DNA of 64,000 nt from Chloroflexota bacterium. GTDB lineage: Bacteria; Chloroflexota; Anaerolineae; B4-G1; SLSP01. The stretch covers positions 1 through 64,000 of the forward strand of contig JAIOAX010000023.1 in assembly GCA_019873645.1 (NCBI GenBank), given 5' to 3'. A model generated the notes under the pieces. That model had not been told where the DNA came from, made no database searches, and was given only the letters and a program-made list of their open reading frames with translations. Below, piece after piece: positions 8,868 through 17,100 of this stretch (positions are counted from its first letter, which is position 1; each line of letters opens with the position of its first letter). A program made the translations under genes and the position numbers.

Positions 8868-9431
8868 TCAACCTGCTTCCCCTTGCAATAATGCCCGATC
8901 TTCTTGCAAACTCGCGTTGAGGAAAGCCAGCACGTCCGGGTCGGAGAAGGGAACATCGTCGCCGAGGATGGCGCGGATGTCGCGGGTGTCCAGAACGAAC
9001 TCGCGGTCATCCACGCGATGGCGGTAGACGATGTCCACGCCCTCGAAGCCGACGATCATACACAGCAGGGTCCCGGTCAGGTCGCCCAGGGGCGGGCGGT
9101 CAATGTGACTGTGCCGGAAGGTGGCTTCGGTGAGGGTGCCTACGCCGGGTTCGGATGTGATGCGGAATGTGCCATCGCACATCTCCGCCGCCTGTTTGAA
9201 GAAGGGGATGCCCAGGCCCACGTTGCGGGTGGTGCGGGTGGTGAACCACGGGTCTTCGACCTTCGCCAGGGTGACGGCGTCCATACCGCTGCCGTTGTCC
9301 TGGATGGCAATGCGCAGGGTATCGGCGGCTGTGTTTTCTTCAATGGTAAGGTGCAACAACGTCGCGCCGGCTTTGACACCGTTCTCAGCGATATCGAGGA
9401 TATGCTGAGAGAGATCGCGGAAAATCGTCAT
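8868..9431 (-). CDS. HATPase-domain protein of hydrogenase operon
   Basis: A 187-residue protein made mainly of a GHKL/HATPase_c fold. It shows the N box (LDIAENGVKAGA), the G1 box DNGSGMD and the glycine lid NVGLGIPFFKQAAE, then a G3-like stretch. There is no histidine phosphotransfer domain, so it is not a complete sensor kinase. Similar stand-alone HATPase genes are known in operons of HydABC-type hydrogenases, where their role is unclear. It overlaps the upstream NuoE gene by 4 bp. It might regulate or assemble the complex in an ATP-dependent way. Confidence 0.82.
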   Translation of the reverse strand: MTIFRDLSQHILDIAENGVKAGATLLHLTIEENTAADTLRIAIQDNGSGMDAVTLAKVEDPWFTTRTTRNVGLGIPFFKQAAEMCDGTFRITSEPGVGTLTEATFRHSHIDRPPLGDLTGTLLCMIVGFEGVDIVYRHRVDDREFVLDTRDIRAILGDDVPFSDPDVLAFLNASLQEDRALLQGEAG

Positions 9432-9928
9432 GCGTATTTGCGCAAGACCTTAGCGACATCCTGGGGGTTGATCTGGCCGGTGATGTCGTCGTCAATCATC
9501 ACCACCGGCGCCTGCGAGCACGCCCCCACACAGCGGCAAATTTCCAGCGTGAAGCGGTTATCCGGCGTGGTCTCGCCCACTTTGACGCCGAGCACCTGCT
9601 GGAACTTTTCCACCACCGTCGGCCCGCCGCGCACGTAACAGGCCGTCCCCAGGCAGATGTTGATCTTGTGACGGCCCAGCGGGTGCATGCGGAAAGACGA
9701 GTAGAAAGTCAACACACCGTACAGATGGCTGAGGGGGATGCCTAATTGCTGGGAAAGATATTGCTGCATTTCCAGCGAAACAAAGCCGAGTCGCTCTTGT
9801 ACCAGCGTCAAGACCAGCATTGTCGCGCCGGGCTTGTGCTTATTTTCATTGAGGATTTCATCTAAAACGAGTTTATGTTCGGGGGCTAAATCCGTGAACT
9901 GGGCGGGTTGATTGAAAGTTTCGCTCAT
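9428..9928 (-). CDS. NuoE-like [2Fe-2S] subunit (HydC/HndA-like), first gene of operon
   Basis: A 166-residue 24-kDa-type subunit. It has an N-terminal helical domain (HKLVLDEILNENKHKPGATMLVL) and a thioredoxin-like domain with Cys92 and Cys97 (CLGTAC) and Cys133 and Cys137 (CVGAC). An additional Cys131 lies next to the third ligand. It is the first gene of the nine-gene hydrogenase operon, with a candidate promoter just upstream. It likely pairs with the HydB-like flavoprotein, leaving the second NuoE for the second NuoF. Confidence 0.9.
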   Translation of the reverse strand: MSETFNQPAQFTDLAPEHKLVLDEILNENKHKPGATMLVLTLVQERLGFVSLEMQQYLSQQLGIPLSHLYGVLTFYSSFRMHPLGRHKINICLGTACYVRGGPTVVEKFQQVLGVKVGETTPDNRFTLEICRCVGACSQAPVVMIDDDITGQINPQDVAKVLRKYA

Positions 9929-9981
9929 TATGTCTTCACCTCGATAACTATGATGCTCGTTGCTTCACTTATGCATGCCTG

Positions 9982-10009
9982 AGTATACCGCAAAGTCAAG
10001 ATAGGCCAA
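9982..10009 (-). promoter_or_regulatory. Candidate sigma70-type promoter of the hydrogenase operon
   Basis: On the minus strand TTGGCC (10009-10004) is followed after 16 bp by TATACT (9987-9982), 54 bp before the first ATG of the operon. The -10 matches 5 of 6 and the -35 matches 4 of 6 consensus positions. It was found by eye only. Confidence 0.4.
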
Positions 10010-10089
10010 GTGTAAGTCAACTATAAAAGCCTTACGCCCGTCATTTTACCGTTAAAATCGCGGTTGGCAACATTAAGGAAGACAAAATT

Positions 10090-10147
10090 GCCCCATAAGC
10101 CGCAGCGTGGAGCGAGCGAAGCATGTCGGCTGGACGCAGTGTTGGGC
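10090..10147 (-). other. attC-like site (cassette end 1, degenerate)
   Basis: Lies 12 bp after the stop of the lipoprotein gene. On the minus strand it opens with GCCCAAC, the RYYYAAC core. The inner arms CGGCT (10127-10131) and AGCCG (10098-10102) pair, and it closes with ATGGGGC, where the expected GTT triplet is lost. The outer GCCC/GGGC pairs remain. The arrangement of outer cores plus inner stem is that of integron attC sites. The damaged closing core fits the outer border of a cassette cluster. Confidence 0.5.
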
Positions 10148-10159
10148 AGTTTTTAACTT

Positions 10160-10774
10160 TTATGGACGTGCGAATTTCATCGTATATCCCGCGCCGGAGT
10201 GAAAAACCGCGACAGTAACGCCGGTATGAAGCCAGTTCTGTTCGTCAACTTCTCCAGCCCAGGGCGCCCAGAAAGTAGGATATTGAACAAGTTTTATCGA
10301 GAATTGAACTGTCCGCATAAGGTTGCTACTCGGTTCAAGATGTAAAAAAGGTGTATGTTCATCGTAATAGACTCTATCAATCACATAGCCATCAATCCGA
10401 CAGTAGGCAGGGGCCTGGGGAGCGTTGAAATAATCCAGCCATAATTCCATCAATCTCCTGACAATTCCATCATCATTTAATCCCTGTGCTTCAGTTGTGG
10501 ATAATAGAATTTCCGGCGGGTTGCAATACTCGTGTTCAACCGTAAATTCACTAATCTCAAACACCGGAATTCCGTTTACGGTGGAAACCGGCGAAAGTTG
10601 TAATGTTGGTGTATGGGCTGGATATGGTGGGGCGATAGTTCTTGTCGGTGGTAGAGTCGCAGTTACTAATGGAGTAGATGCTGGTATGGATGTCGGAGCA
10701 GGTCCAGCTACCGAGGTGCATGAATTGAGTGTAAGAACAACCAACAAAGCGATAACCGTTGCTCTTATTCTCAT
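10160..10774 (-). CDS. Predicted lipoprotein, cassette-borne, unknown function
   Basis: A 204-residue protein with a classic lipoprotein signal (MRIRATVIALLVVLTLNSC, lipobox LNSC). A Pro/Thr-rich linker of about 45 residues follows, then a globular domain of roughly 130 residues with two cysteines (EYCNPPE, AYCRIDG). The start was set at the ATG before the signal peptide, which has AAGGGG 10 bp upstream. A GTG 17 codons earlier lies inside the attC site and is rejected. I do not recognise the globular domain. It is flanked by attC-like sites on both sides, so it is probably an integron gene cassette. Confidence 0.7.
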   Translation of the reverse strand: MRIRATVIALLVVLTLNSCTSVAGPAPTSIPASTPLVTATLPPTRTIAPPYPAHTPTLQLSPVSTVNGIPVFEISEFTVEHEYCNPPEILLSTTEAQGLNDDGIVRRLMELWLDYFNAPQAPAYCRIDGYVIDRVYYDEHTPFLHLEPSSNLMRTVQFSIKLVQYPTFWAPWAGEVDEQNWLHTGVTVAVFHSGAGYTMKFARP

Positions 10775-10800
10775 TCCCGAACACCCCTTGGCACGAAGCC

Positions 10801-10878
10801 GCCCAACGGCTCGCGTCAGCCGCACGCGGAGCGAAGCGAAGCGAAGCGGAGCGGGTCGGCTGCAACCGCTTGTTGGGC
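10801..10878 (-). other. attC-like integron recombination site
   Basis: A 78-bp site with cores GCCCAAC (10801-10807) and GTTGGGC (10872-10878). These extend to a perfect 11-bp inverted repeat, 10797-10807 with 10872-10882. Inner arms CAGCCG (10817-10822) and CGGCTG (10857-10862) are separated from the cores by imperfectly paired spacers. The loop is a run of gcgaa/gcgga pentamers. This matches the R''-L''-loop-L'-R' layout of attC. It lies 14 bp after the stop of the CPBP protease gene, the normal cassette order on the minus strand. Confidence 0.75.
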
Positions 10879-10892
10879 GGCTTCTTGCAGGC

Positions 10893-11735
10893 TCATATCC
10901 CAGTGTTTTTTGCCTTATCTTCAGGAAGGCCCAGCCGCCACTTGGTCACCCAGGCGAGAATAAGCGCCGCCAGCCCACTCACGACAGTAGATATAATGTA
11001 GAGCTGCATATCGAGCTGAGGGTTGGCTCCACCCTGAAAGGCCGTCGTATAGGTCGCATTGGTGAATAGCGTGACGCCCCAAAAGTTGTCGGCGTTGTGT
11101 AAGATGATGCCACCCACCAGCAGGCTGCCGCCTGTCTTGTTGTAGACCCAGGTGATAAAGGTGGCAAGCACAATCTCAGCGACCACATAGAGCGGCAAAA
11201 ACTGCAAACCCATCTGAGCATGAAAAGATTCCGGCTGGAAGAACAAAGGCAAATGCCATAATCCCCACACAATGCCGATGATGATACTGGCAACTACCGG
11301 CCCCCACTTGCGCTGTAGGTTCGGCAAGGCAAAACCGCGCCAACCAAATTCTTCACCCAAGGGACCGCCAAGCAGGGTGATGAGGAAGTACACCGGTATC
11401 ATGGGCCATTCTTGTCTGAAGAAGGCAAAACTCGGCCGCCCGCCGCCCAGTGCCATATTGAGGAGGATGGCGGGCAGCACTAACAGACCGGTGAAAAACA
11501 GCGCGATTAACCACCAGCCCAGCCCCACGCGCCAGCGCAGGGCGCGCTGGACCAAGTCACGCAGGCCATCTTTTCCGCTGGTTAGGGCAATCGTGATGAC
11601 ACCCGCAATTGACGCCCCCCAGACGAGAAAGCCGGTCCCAGTGGTATACCAGGGAAGCCAACTGATCAAGACTGCCAATGCTACAAAAACGATGAACGCA
11701 TGTTGCTTCAATAACGCTGGGATTGAAGATTTCAT
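10893..11735 (-). CDS. CPBP-family intramembrane metalloprotease, cassette-borne
   Basis: A 280-residue polytopic membrane protein with about eight hydrophobic segments. The motif 1 sequence GEEFGWRGF (Glu-Glu and Arg of the EExxxR type) and motif 2 HLPLFF identify the CAAX protease/bacteriocin-processing (CPBP) family, with a later HNADNF segment as third motif. Such proteins cleave or protect against peptides at the membrane; the substrate is unknown. The gene is followed within 14 bp by an attC-like site and looks like an integron cassette. The region upstream of its ATG holds more core-like heptamers. Confidence 0.85.
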   Translation of the reverse strand: MKSSIPALLKQHAFIVFVALAVLISWLPWYTTGTGFLVWGASIAGVITIALTSGKDGLRDLVQRALRWRVGLGWWLIALFFTGLLVLPAILLNMALGGGRPSFAFFRQEWPMIPVYFLITLLGGPLGEEFGWRGFALPNLQRKWGPVVASIIIGIVWGLWHLPLFFQPESFHAQMGLQFLPLYVVAEIVLATFITWVYNKTGGSLLVGGIILHNADNFWGVTLFTNATYTTAFQGGANPQLDMQLYIISTVVSGLAALILAWVTKWRLGLPEDKAKNTGI

Positions 11736-11798
11736 CTTGACTTTTCTCCTCTCCGAATGTGATTTACTTTGGGCAAAGAATTGCTAGATTGATAACGT

Positions 11799-11845
11799 GT
11801 TAGGCAACAGTAATCGCGATGTAGCCGCCCAACTAACTGTTAGCC
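11799..11845. other. Cluster of attC core-like heptamers, possible decayed site
   Basis: Contains GTTAGGC (11799-11805), GCCCAAC (11827-11833) and GTTAGCC (11839-11845) within 47 bp. These fit the GTTRRRY/RYYYAAC cores, but the spacing is too short for a complete attC. It lies where the preceding cassette's site or an attI would be expected for the CPBP cassette. The 126 bp up to the next attC-like site show no ORF. Confidence 0.3.
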
Positions 11846-11971
11846 GCGGGAGAGGAGTCACGGGGCGCATCAAGGGAATATAAATACAGGGGTTGGTCGG
11901 TCAGTGCCATAACGTGGGGGTGAAGGCGTGGGCAGGCAACGGTCGTGTCCTCGTGGGGTGAAGAGATAAGC

Positions 11972-12046
<75 letters not shown>

Positions 12047-12049
12047 GGA

Positions 12050-12325
12050 ATGTCCACTATCAGATGCTTCCTTTCCCTGGGTACATCAATTGTATCCGCT
12101 GTTATCCACAGGGTATTTCTACCAGTACAGACTTTGGCATCTGGTTTTATCTCGCTTCAACAACGCAAGCCGCAGTTCACGCTCTTTCTGACCGCCCTGC
12201 CGGGATGGGCAAAATTCAGCCTGGTCTTTGTCGGGGGAGTGGCCCTCGGTTGGGGAATCGGTGAGGCAGGCCGTGCAGCGTGGACTCTGACCGTTAAGGC
12301 AGCGCCGCTAAGCGAGCCATCCTAA
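12050..12325 (+). CDS. Doubtful small ORF with one hydrophobic segment
   Basis: An open frame of about 91 residues starting just after the third attC-like site (MSTIRCFLSL). It has a hydrophobic N-terminus and a second hydrophobic stretch near FSLVFVGGVALGWG. Its 3' end overlaps the yggT-like gene end by 18 bp. There is no clear ribosome site and no recognisable family, so it may be non-coding. It is listed because nothing else fills 12050-12307. Confidence 0.2.
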   Translation: MSTIRCFLSLGTSIVSAVIHRVFLPVQTLASGFISLQQRKPQFTLFLTALPGWAKFSLVFVGGVALGWGIGEAGRAAWTLTVKAAPLSEPS

Positions 12326-12895
12326 CATCGTAAATACCAGTTGCTCCAGCAAATTCAGCAGGAAAAAGGCAATCAATGGTGAGAAGTCCAATCCCCCAAA
12401 CGGCGGCAGGACGCGGCGCAAGGGCGCGAGCACCGGCTCGGTGATATCCCACAGAAATCGCATGACTCGGCTGGAATAAGGGATGCGCACCCATTCAAAA
12501 AGCACGCGCATCAGCAGGGCCAGACTGTACAGCTCGAAGGCCAGGCGCAAGATGAAAACTACCATCGCATAGAGACTCCGCAGTGGATCGCTGACCCACC
12601 CTGGAAGGTAACGGATGAATTGCAACCCCCACACCGCCAACGTCCGGCCGACCCAGATGACGATCAACGCCGCCGCCAATTTGCCGATGGTGGAAATGTC
12701 GTAACGGCGGTAAGCCGGGATGCCGAGAATTTTGCAAACCAGATCGAGCACGGGATCGGTAATGAGGGTGAGCAAGCGCATCACCGGCTTCTGCGGTGAG
12801 ACATTGAAGATGTGCAGCACCAGGCGCAAGACCAGGATCAATCCGACCACGGCGAAGAGAATGTTCAATCCCTGAATAATGATATTGATGAGCAT
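12308..12895 (-). CDS. YggT family integral membrane protein (two YggT repeats)
   Basis: A 195-residue membrane protein with two copies of the YggT unit. The first is around residues 5-100 (LRLVLHIFNVSP, ITDPVLDLVCKILG). The second is around 110-190 (MRVLFEWVRIP, ITEPVLAPLRRVLPPFGGLDFSPLIAFF). The second carries the well-conserved family motif. YggT proteins are linked to osmotic or cell-division-associated functions, but the molecular role is poorly defined. AGGAGG lies a few bases upstream of the ATG. Transcription is convergent with nothing certain and divergent from the epimerase. Confidence 0.9.
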   Translation of the reverse strand: MLINIIIQGLNILFAVVGLILVLRLVLHIFNVSPQKPVMRLLTLITDPVLDLVCKILGIPAYRRYDISTIGKLAAALIVIWVGRTLAVWGLQFIRYLPGWVSDPLRSLYAMVVFILRLAFELYSLALLMRVLFEWVRIPYSSRVMRFLWDITEPVLAPLRRVLPPFGGLDFSPLIAFFLLNLLEQLVFTMLGWLA

Positions 12896-13054
12896 CGGAG
12901 TTCCTCCTGATAAGCGTGTATAGGCCGGGATATGTTTCTACAAGTTTCGGGACAGATTGAGCCGCTCAGGTATTAAACCGGCCAGAATCTGCTTAATCGG
13001 CTAAATCTGCTGACCCGATATATGCCCCATTATACTGCGTTTTGGCGAAACAAC

Positions 13055-13082
13055 TTGCCCTTTTATCTGAGTGCGGTATGAT
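13055..13082 (+). promoter_or_regulatory. Candidate promoter of the epimerase / O-antigen ligase / transferase operon
   Basis: TTGCCC (13055-13060), a 16-bp spacer and TATGAT (13077-13082), 41 bp upstream of the chosen ATG. The three genes that follow overlap or nearly abut. Confidence 0.45.
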
Positions 13083-13123
13083 TGGAAACGTTATTATATT
13101 CCAAATGGGAAGCACATCATTCT

Positions 13124-14119
13124 ATGGGAAAACGACATTTCCTGGTCACGGGCGGGGCGGGGTTCATCGGTTCGCATCTGGTGGACGCGCTTTTGGAAGC
13201 CGGAAACGCCGTCACCGTGCTGGATGACCTCTCGGTCGGCAAAGAACACCATATCGCGCATCATTTCGCCCGTCCTGATTTTCATTTCGTCAAAGGCTCT
13301 GTCCTCGATAGCTCCCTGGTCGAACAGCTTGTCGCTGCTGTAGATGGCGTCTACCATCTGGCGGCGGTCGTCGGCGTGAAATATGTCGTCGAGGACCCAC
13401 TACACGGCATGCAAGTCAACGTCAAGGGCACGGAGACCGTCCTCGAAGCGGCGCTCCATCGCGGCTGCAAAGTCGTGCTGGCTTCGAGTTCCGAGACCTA
13501 CGGCAAATCGCCCCAGGTGCCGTTTTCTGAAGAAGACAATGTCTTACTGGGGGCCACTTCCATCCCCCGCTGGTCCTACGCCGTCGCCAAACTGCTGGAT
13601 GAGCACTTGGCCTTTGCCTACTACCGCCAAGAGGGGCTGCCGACGGCCATCGTGCGTTACTTCAACGCCTACGGGCCGCGCCTTGATCCACGCGGCTACG
13701 GCAGCGTCATCGCACGGTTCATCAGCCAGGCACTTGATGGCGGCCCGCTCACCGTTCACGGGAATGGGGAACAAACGCGCTCGTTCACCTTTGTTAAAGA
13801 CACAGTGCGCGGCACCATCGCCGCGATGGAAACGCCGGAAAGTGTGGGCTTGACGTTCAACATCGGCAATCCGCGCGAAACGACGATGAACCGGTTAGCC
13901 CAACTGATCCAGGAAGCCCTGGGAACACACCTGGAGATCGTCCACATCCCCTATGCCGAGGCTTATGGCGCGGATTTCGAGGATACCCCGCGCCGGCTGC
14001 CCGATGTCCGCCGTGCCCGGAACATACTTGGGTTTGAGGCAACGATACCTCTGGAAGAAGGATTGCGTCAGACTATTTTGTGGTTTAAGGAGCATCGTCA
14101 TGAGTTCATCCCGACTTAG
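13124..14119 (+). CDS. NAD-dependent nucleotide-sugar epimerase/dehydratase (extended SDR)
   Basis: A 331-residue extended short-chain dehydrogenase. The Rossmann motif GGAGFIGSH is at the N-terminus (start MGKRHFLVTGG; an upstream in-frame ATG at 13082 would overlap the -10 box). The catalytic Ser is in SSSETYG and the YAVAK motif supplies Tyr and Lys. HGNGEQTRSFTFVKD is typical of UDP-glucose epimerase or UDP-glucuronate decarboxylase-like enzymes. It probably supplies sugar nucleotides for envelope glycans, in line with the O-antigen ligase-like gene that overlaps its end by 20 bp. The exact substrate cannot be read from the sequence. Confidence 0.9.
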   Translation: MGKRHFLVTGGAGFIGSHLVDALLEAGNAVTVLDDLSVGKEHHIAHHFARPDFHFVKGSVLDSSLVEQLVAAVDGVYHLAAVVGVKYVVEDPLHGMQVNVKGTETVLEAALHRGCKVVLASSSETYGKSPQVPFSEEDNVLLGATSIPRWSYAVAKLLDEHLAFAYYRQEGLPTAIVRYFNAYGPRLDPRGYGSVIARFISQALDGGPLTVHGNGEQTRSFTFVKDTVRGTIAAMETPESVGLTFNIGNPRETTMNRLAQLIQEALGTHLEIVHIPYAEAYGADFEDTPRRLPDVRRARNILGFEATIPLEEGLRQTILWFKEHRHEFIPT

Positions 14120-17100
14120 TGCATTTTGCGACCGCGCCTTAGAGGCCGGTTGGCTCTTGGGCGTCACCATTACGCCGGTCTTCTTCAATGTCTATTCCAG
14201 CCGGGTGTTCGAGCCGGATAAGTTGACGACGTTGCGCGCCCTGGCGACCGTGATGGCGATCCTGTGGCTGGTGCGCCTGCTTGAAGAGGTGCGGCACAAA
14301 GAAAAGCCTCTGCGCTTCTCGTGGCGCACGCCGATGGTGCTGCCGGCGCTGGTCACGATGGGCGTGTACCTCATCAGTTCGGCCTTTTCGCTGGTGCCCT
14401 ACACCAGCATCGTCGGCTCCTATCAACGTTTACAGGGTACGTTTACCCTGTTCGGCTACCTGGTGCTCTTCTTCGCATTGCTCACCAGCCTGCGCACGCA
14501 TACCCAACTGGCGCGGCTGGTGACCGTGCTCATCCTCAACAGCCTGCCGATCTCCTTGTACGGCATCATCCAGCACAACGGGCTGGACCCCTTGCCCTGG
14601 GCCGGCGACGTGACCACGCGCGTCGCCTCGAACATGGGCAATGCGATTTTTGTGGCGGCGTATATGATCATGATTGTCCCGCTGACGGCGGCGCGCATCA
14701 TCCAAAGCTTCAACGACATTTTGAGCCGCGAGCAAGCGCGCCTCAGCGACATCCTGCGCGCTGCCAGCTACATCTCCATTATCGCGGTGCAATTGCTCAC
14801 GATCTGGTATGCGCAAAGCCGCGGCCCATGGTTGGGCATTGTGGCGGCGGCCGTGTTGTTCCCCTATCTGGCGTTGATCATGTTGCAACGCCGCGCCATC
14901 GCTGAAAAGCCCGCGACGGCCAGGGCATGGCTGGAAGTGTTGAAAGGCATCGGTTTTGGATTGGGCGTGCTGGCTGCCACGGGGGCGCTGGCTGCCCTGC
15001 CGGTGCTGCTCATCAAGGGGAAGGTGGGGATGTACGCCGGCGGCATCCTGGCACTCCTGTTTTTCGGGGGCGCGTGGCTGTATTGCGTCGTCGAACGCAA
15101 GGGCTGGCGCTGGCTGTGGATCAGTTGGGGGACCATCGGCCTGGCGACGGCGCTGGTCCTGGTGTTATTCAACGTGCCCGGCCCACTGCAAACCCAGGTG
15201 CGCAAAGTCCAGGCCCTCTACCGTTTGACGACCATCACCGAGTTGCAGAGCGGCACAGGAAAAGTGCGTGGGTTGATCTGGCAGGGAACGGTCAACCTCA
15301 TCAAGCCGCACGCGCCGATCAAGTTCCCCGATGGGCGTACCGACCCGTTCAATGCCATTCGTCTTCTCATCGGCTACGGGCCGGAGTCTATGTATGTGGC
15401 GTATAACTCCTTCTATCCGGCGGAACTGGGGCACTATGAATCGCGCACCGCTTCGCCGGACCGTTCCCACAACGAGACCCTCGACTCGTTGGTGATTACC
15501 GGCGTGGCGGGGCTGGCAACTTATCTGTTCACCTTCATCAGCTTTTTCTACTGGGGCTTGCGCTGGTTGGGATTGTTCAAGACCCGCAGGCAACTCTGGC
15601 TGTTCTTAGGACTCATCGCGGTTTTTGCCGTGATCTTCTTTGTCATCGCCTGGCGGCTGGAAGGTGCATATTTGTTCGCCGTGGCGATCCCGCTGGGCGT
15701 GCTGGTCGGTGTAATGGTGTATGTGACCATCGCAGCCTTCCGGGTGCAATTCGTCGGTCGGGGGGCGCAGGCCGAAGATAACATCGCGCCGACGCTGCAT
15801 TCCCATACCATTCTGATCATCGGACTCCTGGCCGGCGTGATCGGGCATTTTGCGGAAATCAACTTCGGGATCGCCATCGCCTCCACCCGCACCACCTTCT
15901 GGGCCTTTGCCGGTTTACTGGCCGTTCTGGGACTGGAATGGGTTCCCGCCATGACGCCGGTTTCACAGAAGGCTGCGGAGACCGGGCCGCAGGCGTCAAC
16001 CGCAGGGCCGGCCAAAGGGAGGCAGCAGACCGCAGCCGCAGCGCAAGTCAAGTCAGGCTCACATGCCCACGCCGCAGCCTCGGCCAAACGCGGACAACGG
16101 CCTACATCCGCAGCCCCGGCCAAACGGCGGCACGCCCCCGAACACACCGCCATCCCGGCCTGGCTGGCAGCCGTGCTGGCATTGAGCCTGGTTGCCGTCT
16201 TCCTCCTGGGGACGCTGGCCTTCGATTTCATCAACAACCCGGAACGTTTGACCAGCCCGGCAGACATCTTTGTCAACTCATTGACGGTGAAATATCAGCC
16301 TAAAAAGACCCCGGCCTACGGCGCATTGATGATCTTTCTTTTTACGTGGGTGCTGTTTGGCGTTGTGGGGCTGAGCGAATTTGACCGCGCGGGGCTGTTC
16401 GACGAGGAACGCGGGAAACGCTGGGGAATCGCCTTAGGCGTCTACGCCTTGATCTCCCTGGTGGGGTTATTGATGTTCGGCAACCTGCTGGCGGCGCACC
16501 AGGCTAATTTGACGACGGCAAAGGTCAACAATACTTCACTGGATACCCTGATCCGCGATGTAGTCAATATCGCCGTGCGCCTCTCTTCATTAGTAGGGCG
16601 TTATTACGGCCTGATCTTCACGTTGCTGACCTGCATCGGCGTTGCGTTGCTTTGGGAAACCCCCTTGCCGCGTCGGTGGGGCGAATTTTGGAGCCCGGCC
16701 ATTTTGATCGTCCTGTTGATCCTGGCAGCGACGCTCATCATCGGCCCCGGCTGTTATAACCTGGTGCGCGCCGACATCATTTACAAACAGGGCGGCGTCT
16801 ACGCCGGCAGCAACAACGTTAATGAAAAACAAATCGGCATCGCCCACTACGAAAAGGCCCTGGAGTACGCCCCACGCGAGGACTATTACTACCTGTTCCT
16901 GGGCAAAGCCTATCTGGAACTGGCGCAAGGCCTGCCGGCGGAGACCCCGCAGGAACAGCGGGAACTCATCTTCCAAAAGACCGAAGAGATTTTGACCAAA
17001 GCGCGCGACATCAACCCTCTGAACACCGACCACAGCGCCAACCTGGCGCGCTTCTACAAATCCTGGGCGGCTCGCGTAGCCTCGGACATGAGCGCCGCGA

